DNA of 64,000 nucleotides, from assembly GCF_040802235.1 (NCBI RefSeq), contig NC_133170.1:2495001-2559000 (forward strand). The letters are read 5' to 3'. Both the position numbers and the translations under genes were made by a program. Under the pieces are notes generated by a model. It was given only the letters and a program-made list of their open reading frames with translations. It made no database searches and had not been told where the DNA came from. This DNA is from Manis javanica. Lineage: Eukaryota; Chordata; Mammalia; Pholidota; Manidae. Shown here in pieces: positions 10,193 to 20,640 of the stretch. The first letter of the stretch is position 1; every line of letters starts with the position of its first letter.

Positions 10193-12774
10193 TTTGTTTT
10201 TGCATTTTTTGTTAATTTAAAATGCATGTATCTACAGATCTGGCAGAATGAGGATGTTAGAGAAAAAGTAGATGTTTGTGATAATAATATCCTGCACACA
10301 CTGGTGATGCTTGGAGTCCAGAACACTGAGAGAGCCGTGAAGTCTAGACTGGAGAACAGCAGAAGAGAGGGGGGAATAAAGATCAAAGAGTGCCGGAGTG
10401 GACAGCCCTGATGCTGCATTTCCAACACGAGGGAGCCCTGAGCGTGAAGGCAGAGTGCCTTCAGTAGTTACCCCAAGTCTCCCTATTTTGTGTCCTCTTT
10501 CTCCAATAACATTCTCTGGTGGTTTCAGAACTAGAACAAAACAAAAATGCAGGAAAAACAACTGGTTGGAGGTTACACGGGCCGACATTCAATGAGTGGG
10601 TCAGGGAGAAGCCCTAGAGGGACTGACCAAAGAAGCTGGCCCTGCTTGCAGGGCTGGTTCAGCACGGAGAGAGAAGGTCACCCCTGGGGCACATAAAGGT
10701 GCCAGAGAGAACAGAGAATAGATGTTGGGTTAAATGGGAAAAGATGTAGGTGAAAGCCCGTGGTTCCCCTTCAGGGAAGCCCTGAATTAAAGCTCTCAGA
10801 AGGCAAAGCATTGACATGGTCACCCTTGGTGGTAAGTCAGGCTGTGTGGCTCAGGACGCAGTGAGCCACGGGTGCACAGGGTCGGCGATGGGGAGGAAAC
10901 AGATCAAGGCATCTCCAGGGTCAGAAGCGTTAAGTACTGAAGTTACTGAGCAAGACAGCAAAGAACACATGGAAAGAAATACTTTTTTGCCAAATCACTT
11001 ATATAACCCGAAGTTAATTCCAGGGCGTGGTAGACAATAGCAGTGATGCTTTAAGGAAGGTCACGTAGAGGGAGGTAATGGGAATGGGAAGAGCTTCAGA
11101 AGCCAGGGTACCTGTTAACACATGAAAATAACACATAGGAAAACGAAATGAAGTGAAATCATGTCCCTCTCTCCAGTTTCCAGCATACTTGCTCACACAG
11201 CTGGTTCACTGATGAAGAAACGTTCAAAGAAAAGCCAGTTCTCACCACAACCCCACTTAAATCAGGGAGAGTGGGCGGGGAGACTTCCTGGGAATCCAGG
11301 CTTAGGGAGAAAGCAATGCTTCCATTAGAGGAGAAATCATTTTTGAAATAAAGGACATTTTTGCCTTGAACAGAAAGGAGGCGGGATTCTGCAAGGTACA
11401 ATGGAGTAGAACAGTTAAGGGAACAAAGTTCAAGTGCACAGATGCAGAAGAGCAGGCTCAGACACAGACGCGCAAGCACATTGCACAACGCCAAGCCGCA
11501 CACCACCGCGGGAATGGAATGTCTGGGTGGCGGAGTTTGCATAAACCATCTCGCCTAGCCAAGTATGTGCAGTACACCGGTGCTGCTGTTCAGCCAGCTG
11601 GGGCCTGCCTGGGAAGTGTCAGGGAACCGGAGATGGTGCAGAAAGAAACGGCTCTTTGCAGCACCTTTGCCCAGCTTTGGAGAAGTCTGTAGTGCTGAGC
11701 TTGCGCTGGAGCGACAGCTCTGACGCTGCTTGGAAGCCTTCTGCTATCAAGCATTTAGAAAACGTTTCAGGTCTCGCCAAAGAGAAGCTATAATGAAAAA
11801 AGAATCTGGCTGCATATGGAGAAATCTTAGCAGATACTGTGTGGAGTTTATGTCCTTTACTCAGAAAATATAAACATGACAGAGAAGCAATAATTCTTTA
11901 TCGTGCACTCGATGCCAAGCTGATTTGACAAACTATGAGGACACGGCGAAAAATTTTTTTAAGAAAAGGGAAAAGAGAAACAAAGGTCCTGCTACATGTT
12001 TAATCATATTTAACCGAATTGTCTTCATTTGCTTGAATTAATCAAGAGTTAAAATGGCTGTTTTGCGGCTCTGACATGACGGAGCGGGGGATGCCCGTGC
12101 ATCTTTCATTTGAAGGCTTTGCGGTGGGAGATGGTTTTCAGTGTGGGCTTTGAGGGAGAGAGGGGTTATAATTCAGCAGATGGGGACTGGAAGATTTTTC
12201 TTTCATGTCTCAAATACAATATGAAGTGAACTATGAAGTTAACCAGCCACAAGGCTCTGCAGAGGTCAGCTGGTCTCGACTGATTTCATGTTCTGGCCAC
12301 AAAGTGATCTTGATCTGAAATGGATTATGTGGGGAAAAAATCAGATGTCGCTCTTTCCATTAGTAATTCATTTCATATATTTGCTTCAATTTCAGAATAA
12401 TTACTATAAGCTTGACTACGTAATTCTTTCCCAGTTGTAATCTGTACTCTTAATTATCAATGTTGACCATATAAACATATTATTTTTATTTATTTCATGA
12501 GTGTTTGGATTTTGGGGTGTTTTTGTGGTGTTTTTTGCATTTTTGTTGTCTGGTTATTTTTCCTTTGGGGCCTTCTCTTCGTTCATGTGTTTTAATTTGT
12601 TTTGGCCAGAGGAGTGAGTAAAGGGTAAATTGTAACCTGGCAGGATAGAAATATGAGTATGCTGAATTGTGAACATGAACAAATCCCTTGCTTCGAGTAC
12701 AATAACATGTGTATACTTTTCTGAGCATACAGAGTGAAGACAGACAGTTAAACACTATTAATTAAATACCTATA
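10193..12774. other. Unique spacer, no gene recognised
   Basis: This is a 2.6 kb stretch without a recognisable repeat. Frames of up to 127 codons exist (10232-10588 minus, 11159-11542 minus, 11366-11692 plus). They overlap each other on opposite strands in locally GC-rich DNA and have no identifiable domain, so they are treated as chance. The part from about 11700 to 12480 is repeat-free, with homeobox-style AT cores (TAATTA/TAATTC) between ordinary sequence. It is a candidate for conserved non-coding DNA (see findings). Confidence 0.45.
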
Positions 12775-13120
12775 ATTTATTTCTAAACAGTATTTAGGAC
12801 ATTCTATATGCTCAACATTGTTCTAATTATTGTGGTGAACACAGAGAAATACATAGGGATATAGTTTCATTCATCTAAAGTATCTATAACCTTGATCAGC
12901 TAACAGTATTAAATGATGTTCGAAATAACAAGGAATAATATAAGATAGAGTACAACAAAGTATTGATCCCCAAATGGGAGGCAAGTGTGGGATGTGGGGT
13001 AAGACTAGGCAGAGAAAGTTTAGTGAAGGAGACGGGATTTAAATACTACAGAAGCGACCTTAGTGGTCGAGTAACAACTACACAGTTGCGATGGGAATAA
13101 AAGTAGGAGGAAGTAATGAG
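12775..13120 (-). mobile_element. L2 LINE 3' end, inverted
   Basis: The first half follows the inverted L2 end in order: 'ctatatgctcaacattgttctaattattgtggtgaacacag' (12804-12844) matches the 'tatgtgccaggcactgttctaggcactggggatacag' block. Later 'gaaagtttagtgaaggag' (13015-13032) matches the 'ggaaggcttccctgaggaag' block. Middle parts are decayed. Confidence 0.45.
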
Positions 13121-13477
13121 AGTAAGTAACAAAAACAGCAGTAAAAACAAGAAGGAGGAGGAGGAAGAGGAGAACCTATGGTGACTACATGTTCATTATG
13201 CTCTGGGGTCGGGGCTGAGTGTGTTATACAGCCTGTAATATGCGTGGTGTGTTCCGAACCCTTTCATCTTACAGTCAGGCATCTTTCAGCATTTTCCCAC
13301 TAGTGGTGACCTTCTTTGAGTCATTCATCAACTCCTCGCAGGTCCTCCCAGCAGCGGGGGCCGCCCATCCACCTGAATGAGAACCAAAAGGCAGGGTGAG
13401 CAGCACGGGGAGGGAGGCATCTTTCTCTGTGGTCTTCTGGGCTCTACTTTTCATTATTTGCACTTTCCTGCCATCAG
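13121..13477. other. Spacer with a short purine repeat
   Basis: The stretch contains a GGA/GAGGA trinucleotide-type run (about 13151-13173) followed by apparently unique sequence up to the L1 start. No gene is recognised. Confidence 0.5.
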
Positions 13478-13685
13478 GCCAATGTTCAAGTTTACTGCCC
13501 ATGTTTTCTTCTAGGAGTTTTGTGGTTTTAAGTCTTCTTTTCAGGTCTTCAATCCATTTTGAGTTTTTGTTTGTATATAGTAAAATTTAGTGATCCGGCT
13601 TCATTGCCTTGCATGTAGCCATCCTGTTTGCCCAACACCATTTATTGAAAAGACTTTTTGCCGTTGTATATTCTTGCCTCCTCTG

Positions 13686-13910
13686 TTATATATTAATTGT
13701 CCATATAAGTGTGGCTTTATCTGGGTGCTCTGTTCTGTTCCATTGATCTATTTGTCTATTTTTGTGCCAGTACCATACTGATCTTAGAGGAAAAACTTCC
13801 AGATTTTTTTTACCATGGAGTATGAGGTTGACTGCAAATTCATCATATCTGTCCTTTACTATATTGAGGTATGTTCCCTCTATATATACTTTGTTGAGGA
13901 TTTTTTGCAT
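13686..13910 (-). pseudogene. L1 ORF2 remnant spanning an in-frame deletion
   Basis: The minus-strand frame reads RT-domain words ('[18 protein letters not shown]', 'FPLRS') and continues without a stop straight into the later-region word '[15 protein letters not shown]'. In intact ORF2p these two words are separated by the RT core with its catalytic aspartates. The deletion therefore removed the active site while keeping the frame over the junction. It cannot encode a working reverse transcriptase. Confidence 0.8.
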
Positions 13911-14618
13911 TTATCAATGTTGAATTTTGTCAAATGCTTTTTCAGCATCTATTGAGATAGTTGTGTGGTTTTCATCCTCCCTTTTGTTTATGTGCTATTT
14001 CACATTGATTGATTTGTGGATATTGAACCATCCTTGCATCCCCGGAATAAATCCCATTTAGCTGTGCAATGTAATTCATTTTTGAATTTGATTTATTAAT
14101 ATTCATTGAGGATTTTTGCATCTATAATCATCAAGGATATTGATCTGCAATTCTCTTATTTTGTAGTGTCTTTCTCTGGTTTTGGTATCAGGGTGATGAC
14201 AACCTCATAGAGTGAAGTTGGAAGCTTTCCTTCTACTTTAACTTTGCTTGTAATAGTTTTATAAGGATAGGTATTAACTATTTAAATGTTTGGTGGAATT
14301 CTCCTGTGAAGCCATCTGGTACTGGAATTTTATTTGTTGGAAGTTTCTTTGATTACCAATTCACTTTTGCTACTAGCAGCCAATCTTTTCTATTTCTTCC
14401 TGGTTCAGTCTTACAAACTTGAGTTATGTCTAGGAATTTATCCATTTCTTCTATGCTGTCCAATTTGTTGAAATATGATTTTATAATCATTTTATAATCA
14501 TTTGTGTTTCTGTGGTGTTGGTTGTAACTTCTCTTTCATTTCTGATTTTATTTATTTGAATCTTCTCTCTTTTTTTCTTGATGGATCTAGCAAAACGTTT
14601 ATCAATTTTGTGTATCTT

Positions 14619-14885
14619 TTAAAAAAAACAGCTGTTAGTTTTATTGAACTTTTGTGCTTTTTTAGTCTTCATTTCATTTATTTCTGCTCTGATCTTCATT
14701 ATTTCCTCCCTTCTACTTACTTTGGGCTTTGTTTGTTCTTTTTCTCTTACCTTTAGGTGTAGGGTTAGGTTATTTATTTGAGATTTTTCGTGCTCTTGAG
14801 GTAGTCCTGTATCACTACAAACTTCCCTCTTACACTGATTTGGCTGCATCTCAAAGAATTTGAGCCATTGTGTTTCCATTTTCAT
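14619..14885 (-). pseudogene. L1 ORF2 remnant between endonuclease and RT
   Basis: About 88 codons on the minus strand contain the linker typical of L1 ORF2p: 'LTLHLKVREKEQTKPKVSRR', then 'IMKIRAEINEMKTKKAQKFN' and 'KTNSCFF'. This is the stretch between the endonuclease and reverse-transcriptase domains. Frameshifts or stops bound it on both sides. Confidence 0.85.
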
Positions 14886-15269
14886 TATTCTCCAAATACA
14901 TTTTTATTTTTTCTTTGATTTCTTCATTGGCCCATTGATTATTTAGTAGCATGTTGTTTAGCCTCCATGATTTGTGTTTTTTCCAGTTTTTTTCTTGTAA
15001 TTGATTTCTAGTTTTATCCTATAGTGGTCAGAAAAAGCACTTGATATTATTTCAATCTTGAATTTACTGAGACTTGTTTTGTGGTCTACAGTGTGATCTA
15101 GCCTTACAGAATGAATGTTTTGTGTGCAGTTGAGAAGAATGTGTATTCTGCTGTTTTGGGGCGGCCTGTTCTGTGTATATCTGTTACGTCCATTTGGACT
15201 AATGTGTCATTCAAAGACATTGTTTCTTTATTGATTTCCTGTCTGGATGATCTATCCATTGATAAAAGT

Positions 15270-17479
15270 GTAAGAAAATAATATTCTTTATACAAATGAA
15301 TGATCTATAATGAAAAAGAATATTTTGAGCACCTTCAAGATAGAACTGCAAAGATGGATAAAGTCTTTTCGTTTAGACTTTGGGAAACTAAAGAAAATTC
15401 TTTAGGAAATAGGTCACATATACCAAGAGTTACATATTGAAGACCCTGTCTGAGAGCCACACTTCAGAAACCCTGATGTCAACTGCTATGGATATTTAAT
15501 GATTGGTTAGCTATATTTAACTGGCGTTTTATAATACATCCGTTTCTTTTTACCCTTTGTTTTTGTGTCCTCTTGCCTTGCCAGATTCAGCTGTTCTAAT
15601 TCGAGAGCAGGTGTGGGTCGGCTTAGTGTTTCAGGGCAGCACCCATTGAGGAGCCACACTGCCTTTGCCTCAGCAGTGATATCATCAAAAAGACAGACTG
15701 AGAGGAAATAGAAGGAAGACGAATTTTCTCCTCTGTAGCTATTGTTGCTCTTGGCAGGGTGCTTCCAGGAGGCCTAGATATGTACCACTTAAAGCTTAAA
15801 TACCATAGCTCACTGTAGCAGAGAGCAGTTTAGAAACAAGAGCTTGGGTAGCTTGTGCTCCTTTCTGAGGTGACTCACCCTGGATGATAAATATAGTGTG
15901 TGTCCCACACACAGGAACAGATGTGGCAGATCTGTCGCCTATAGACACAGTCCTTTACAAAAGGTTCTCAGCCACAGAGATTTATGCCTAAAATATGCTG
16001 CACATTTCCACAGCATTTGGGATGGGAGTCAGGGGAGGGAGTATCATTCCAGGGAACTGATGTGAGGTTCAGCTGAAGAAACATGTCCACCAAGTGCACA
16101 GCCAAGAAAAACAGCCACGGGCTGCTGACAGTGCCTGGAAGCTCCGGAGCTTTAGGGGTGACCCTGGAGATTCAGCCCCCCAGGGGGGTTCTCGCAGGCC
16201 TGCCATTAGCACACAGGATGTATTAGGCGATTTTCATTCATCAGATGAAAGGAGTCTTTTGTAATGAACACCCACAAACGAAATTGTTTGCCAGTTAGTG
16301 CCACCAAACCTTACAAAATCTCTGAAATATGAAGAAAAGAAAAAAATTTATATTCATCATATTTTTCTCCTTACATTATTTATATAGGCTCTTTAGTAGG
16401 AAAGAAATACTTATCTGACTGTCAAAACTTATTTAAGCCTTCCACCCACCGCTGTGCAGGAAGGTGCTCCACCCACCTTTGTGCAGCAACTGCCTCTGCT
16501 AATTGATTTGCTGCCATAACAGACATGCTGAGATGTTCCCAGGAACCCAGGCTGGGGATCTGAACCTTGTATTCTGAAGTGAAATCTACCAAAGGCATTC
16601 TCAGGAATCAGCCCTTACTTGAGAATATGAGGATATTCAGGACAGTTTTTATTGATTATTGGAGAGTTCAGAATAGTTGTTTATAAGAACTATTACTTAC
16701 AAGCCTATCACAATTCTGTTCCAGGCATCTCCACTCCCCCAACTTTCCACTGTATAACTATGCCATGTTTTTCAAACTGCCAGGTCTAAGCTAAGAGAAA
16801 AGTTACTTTGTAAATTTCTATTTCAAAAGTTGAAGGTTTGCATGTTAATGCTTCTACTTAGTGCTACCTCAATAGTTTTAAATTGTCCAGAGCAGTTCTC
16901 CACACTATTTTGATTATGACCCCAAAGGATGTATATTGACTTATAAATTATATCTGTAATATAGAAAAACTAGAAAATTTAGAAGACTGAGATAAAGACA
17001 AAATAAATATACTTAATGTTTGGTTAATCACTGTGGCATTATACTTTAATATATCAAGGAAAAATATATTAGGCAAGGCTATCAACTAAAGTAGACATGA
17101 ATCTTTAAATAGCTTTTCTTATCATTTCATTTTTTGACTAGCTTTCTGTTATTTCTAGGTTATTTTATTTATCTACCTGAAGAACAGCTTTTATTTGGGG
17201 AGGTGGTATCAAGTCAACCACTTTCTTATAGTGCCCAAATCCTTGCTCTATTAACATGTATCTTCAAGCTAAGTTTGCTTTGCTAAAATATTTTAAAGCC
17301 ATTTGTCCATTTTGTGAAGATTAATTTAGTAAAAGCTGGATAACAAATCATTCAATCCATTTAATCATGCACGTATTAAGCTATAATGCATAACAATATC
17401 TCAAAAGGAAAAGTTCAAAGAAGAGTTAAGCACACCATCTAGCTCCCCTTGCCAAACTCCCCTCCACATGTACACATTC
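15270..17479. other. Unique spacer, no gene recognised
   Basis: This is a 2.2 kb stretch without a recognisable repeat or gene. A short piece near 15440-15475 ('gagagccacacttcagaaaccctg') recalls the ends of small hAT transposons but is too short to call. The right half is AT-rich. Confidence 0.45.
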
Positions 17480-17683
17480 TGTAGGGGGCAAGGGACCATC
17501 TGTATGGGGCAAGTGACTGTATGGGGCAAGGAACCATCTGTATGGGGTAAGTGACCATCTGTATGGGGCAAGACACTGTATGGGGTAAGTGACCATCTGT
17601 ATAGGGAAAATGATTGTCAGTATGGGGCAAGGGACCATCTGTATGGGATAAATGACCGTCTGTATGGGGTAAGTGACCATCTG
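17480..17683. repeat. Minisatellite, unit about 21 bp
   Basis: There are about ten tandem copies of a unit close to 'tgtatggggcaagtgaccatc' (21 bases). The copies alternate between 'gcaag' and 'gtaag' and between 'ggaccatc' and 'tgaccatc'. At least two units lack the final 'catc' (near 17518 and 17577), which shortens them to about 17 bases. Because 21 is a multiple of three, the minus strand stays open and reads a repeated 'PIQMVTY'/'PYRWSL' type peptide. This explains the open frames here; they are not genes. Flanks are unique on the left and an old L1 begins about 50 bp to the right. Confidence 0.95.
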
Positions 17684-17734
17684 ACATGTATGTGCAGTAA
17701 GATGCCAAGGTCATTGCATATAACAAATTAATAG

Positions 17735-18662
17735 TGTTTTGTCACTAAGAAGGTGAATAGACAAGCCACAGAGATAGAGACAATATCTGAAATACATACA
17801 TTAGCCAAAGACAAGTGTAAAGAATTCTTACAAATCAATAAGGAGAGGAGTTAACAACCTAACAAAACATGGGCAAAAAACTTGAACAAGAAAAGAATAT
17901 CTAAATGGTCAGTAAGCACTTGAAAAAAGGGCTAAAAGTCTTTTGTCACGAGAGGAGAAATTGAAACTACAGTGCAATGTCACTACACACACTACACACA
18001 CACAAGAAATGCTATTAAAAAATTAACTGTTCATGTTGGTGAGGATAGGAGCAACTAGAACTCTTATACAATCACTATTGGGAATAGATGTTGCTACAAC
18101 CACTTCAGAAAACTAGCCATATTTACAGAAGCCTAATATATTGCATACCTTAAAACACAGGAATTCTACTCCTAGGTATTCATTCAACAGAGGTCTGGTA
18201 GATAATACTATTCAGAGTGGTACTATTTGTGAGAAGCAAAAACTGGCAACGAGGAAGCACCCAAGTGTTCATCAACAGTGGAAGGGGTAAACTGTGGCAC
18301 ATTCCTATAGTGGAGTACTATGCAGCACGGAAAAGAATGAAGCACAGGTACAGGGAACAGCGGAGATAAATCTCATAAACACATGGATTAGTTGAAGGAT
18401 GCCAGATACAAAATAATACACAGAAAGATTCCATTTATATAAAATTTTTAAAAAGGTAAAACTAGTATATGGTGTTAGAAGTCGCGATTGAGATTTTCTT
18501 CGAGGGGAAGGAGACAAGGGAGGTCTCCTGTGCTAATAATGCCTGTTTCTTGATCTGTGTTGGTTACCTAAGTTTGTTCCCTTTATGAAAGTTAACCTAA
18601 CTGTATACCTTCATTGTTCACTTATCTGTATGTATGTTACACTTCACAAACTTACCAAAAAA
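17735..18662 (+). mobile_element. Old L1 3' part (ORF2 end and 3' UTR)
   Basis: This is a decayed LINE-1 in sense orientation. Signposts in order are: 'gtgaatagacaagccacagaga' (17750), 'tcttacaaatcaataagga' (17826), 'acatgggcaaaaaactt' (17865), 'atgttggtgaggatagg' (18031), 'ggaattctactcctaggtattc' (18159), 'gtggagtactatgcagca' (18309), 'agattccatttatata' (18425) and the 3'-UTR end with 'ctgtatgtatgttacacttca' (18627). Many small indels disrupt the ORF. The style of the 3' UTR points to an old L1M-type subfamily. Confidence 0.75.
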
Positions 18663-20330
18663 ACAAACAAGAAGCTCTGAAGGATGAGTAAAGCTGAACT
18701 CACTTTCTTTGTTTTTTAGATAAAAGTAAGTGACAGTTACAACTTGCTCTCTTCACACCCTAGTCAGTGACCCAGTGAGTTCTCTTGGAGCACACACAAC
18801 CCTGTGGACACCACGAGCCTGGATCAGCGCATGACAAGTAGAAGATGCCCTTCTAGCCAGTAGCTCCTGAGAGTTCAAATCTTCTAGTCCAGGCGGGGAA
18901 AATGCGGATTCAGGGCACGTGGAAACTGGCTGTTGCCTGTTCTCTGGTGGCCACGATTGTGGGCCAGTTTAGGAATATGGGGAAAAGGAAAAGAATGAGG
19001 TCTTTTAATCTCCCTTCCCAACCTTTCTCTAGTCCCAATATTGGCTACTCAGAAACTCTGTCATTTTAATTAAATCTTTGCTTTGTTTTGTTCAAGACTG
19101 TATCCTTTCTGGGGAACAGCATGGCATATAAATCATGGGCTTTCTCTCGGCAGGGCTCCCACCATAATTGAAATTCCTCACGTGCCTCAAAGATGAAAAT
19201 GATCTTTGCATTCGCCTCTGCTGACGTAATCACTAAACAAAAAATTTTATATTATCCTATAACATTTGTTGATGCCGCCATCAATTAAACCACATTCAAT
19301 ATTTATTGAGTTTCTGTTTTGTCCCAAGCATTCTACCAGGACCTGATAACAACTTCAAATAAGAAATCACGGTCCCTGTTCTTAAAGATCGATCACATGT
19401 TCATGTTGTCATTTTACGTGTTGTTTAATTTTACATAAGTTTAATTAAATGAAAATAATAATCTATCAGACATCACTAACTAAGGATAGTAAATGAATTT
19501 TTTTTCCATTTCTTCAACCAAAGTCGGTATTGGAGGTGATTGTGCTCCTGTTAGGCCACTTAATTGGTTAACTTTGTTGGATGTCAGGAAAAAAAATGCC
19601 TTAGAGGCTTTGAAATAATGAAAAGTAAAACCAAGACAGAGTTCCCATGTATCTATTACCAAATATCTTTTTAATGATTCAAGTGTAAATGAATGAACTA
19701 GAATAATTAAATTTCTCTTAAATACACATAAATTTGCATAGTAACAGAAAAATCTAGGTGGGATGTATTTTCATTTTTAACAAACCCAAACATCTGTAAT
19801 ACCCAGCAGGCTCTTCGGCTACCGTACTGTTTCCTCACCAACCGTGTTAGTCTGGGTCTTTGAGACACTTAACCATTTACTAAGGAACCTACTCGATCAT
19901 CTCAATAGCTCTACTTAATAAGCTACTTTTTTCCTAAGAGTAAATTCCAATTTAAACTATTTTGTAGATACAAATGAATTTTAGAAGTCCAACCATTATC
20001 AATTTTTATAGACTTAGCCAGACATCATCCTTTAAAAAAAAAAGATGAATGAATTGCAATAGAAACAAACTACGTCTGTAGGTTCCAAGCTTGCAACTCA
20101 GTATGATTTCCAGTGATTTGGTGGTGCTTATACTTTAGTTAGAATGCTTTTATCATTGTTGGGGAATTATGGAATATAAATTGGAAAGACTGATAAACAC
20201 TTCAGATTTCTAGAAAAGACTTCAGGATGTTGAAGGAGGAATAATATGGGCGTTTCTTTTGTGCGCACTATGACATGACTGCCCAATAAATCAGAGATGA
20301 CTATAATTTACATTTGTTCATTGATCCCGC
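18663..20330. other. Mostly unique spacer
   Basis: No gene is recognised. A short L2-like tip lies at 19290-19400. The sequence near 19000-19260 is repeat-free. Confidence 0.45.
19288..19400 (-). mobile_element. L2/MIR-type 3' tip, inverted
   Basis: 'ttcaatatttattgagtttctgttttgtcccaagcattctaccagg' (19294-19339) follows the inverted end block 'tcaacaaatatttattgagcacctactatgtgccaggcact'. After it, 'cacggtccctgttcttaa' matches the 'ccctgccctcaaggagc' block. Confidence 0.4.
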
Positions 20331-20640
20331 TCCCCTTTTTTCCTTCCAGCAGTTATCATGTGCCCATCATGTGCCAGACACTGACAGGCTGTGGGTATAC
20401 CAAGTGAATTCGATAAATGCTGTCTTAGTCCTTGAAGAGCTCTCAGGCTGGTGAGAGAGACAGACATGTAAATAAATAATTACAATGCAATTTGAGAAGT
20501 GCCCTAAGGGACCAGGAATGCACTGGGAGAGGCAGTAATCCTGCTGGGAAGGGCTGGGCAGGGCGAACAGAGGAAGCTACAAAGAGAGAATGTTTGAATC
20601 CGAATCTTAGGGCTTGAGAGAAATTGAATCAACCATTAAA
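20331..20640 (-). mobile_element. L2 LINE 3' end, inverted
   Basis: 'tcatgtgccagacactgacaggctgtgggtatacc' (20368-20402) is followed by 'agtccttgaagagctctcaggctgg' (20427-20451), 'gacagacatgtaaataaataattacaatg' (20460-20488) and 'gagaagtgccctaaggga' (20493-20510). All occur in the order of an L2 3' end read backwards. Coding parts are absent. Confidence 0.6.

Larger units (their letters stand above)
13478..15269 (-). mobile_element. L1 fragment with both ends missing and an internal deletion
   Basis: This is a LINE-1 ORF2 segment on the minus strand. The plus-strand text starts inside the C-terminal part of ORF2 ('cccatgttttcttctaggag', 13499) and ends upstream of the RT region near 'ttcctgtctggatgatctatcc' (15236-15257). 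The element's 3' UTR and A-tail are absent, which is unusual because L1 copies normally keep their 3' end. At about 13780 the sequence jumps from the 'gccagtaccatactg' block directly to 'atcttagaggaaaa', so a large central part of ORF2 is missing. Sequence identity to other L1s is still good, which suggests a mid-age copy. Confidence 0.85.

Noticed and set aside
15440..15475. Small hAT (MER5-like) transposon end
   Set aside because: Only about 25 matching bases and no second end.
17480..17683. CRISPR array
   Set aside because: Units are contiguous with no unique spacers, and the genome is mammalian.
17426..17726. Minus-strand frames of 84-95 codons encoding a repeated peptide
   Set aside because: They are a direct result of the 21-base minisatellite unit, whose length is a multiple of three.
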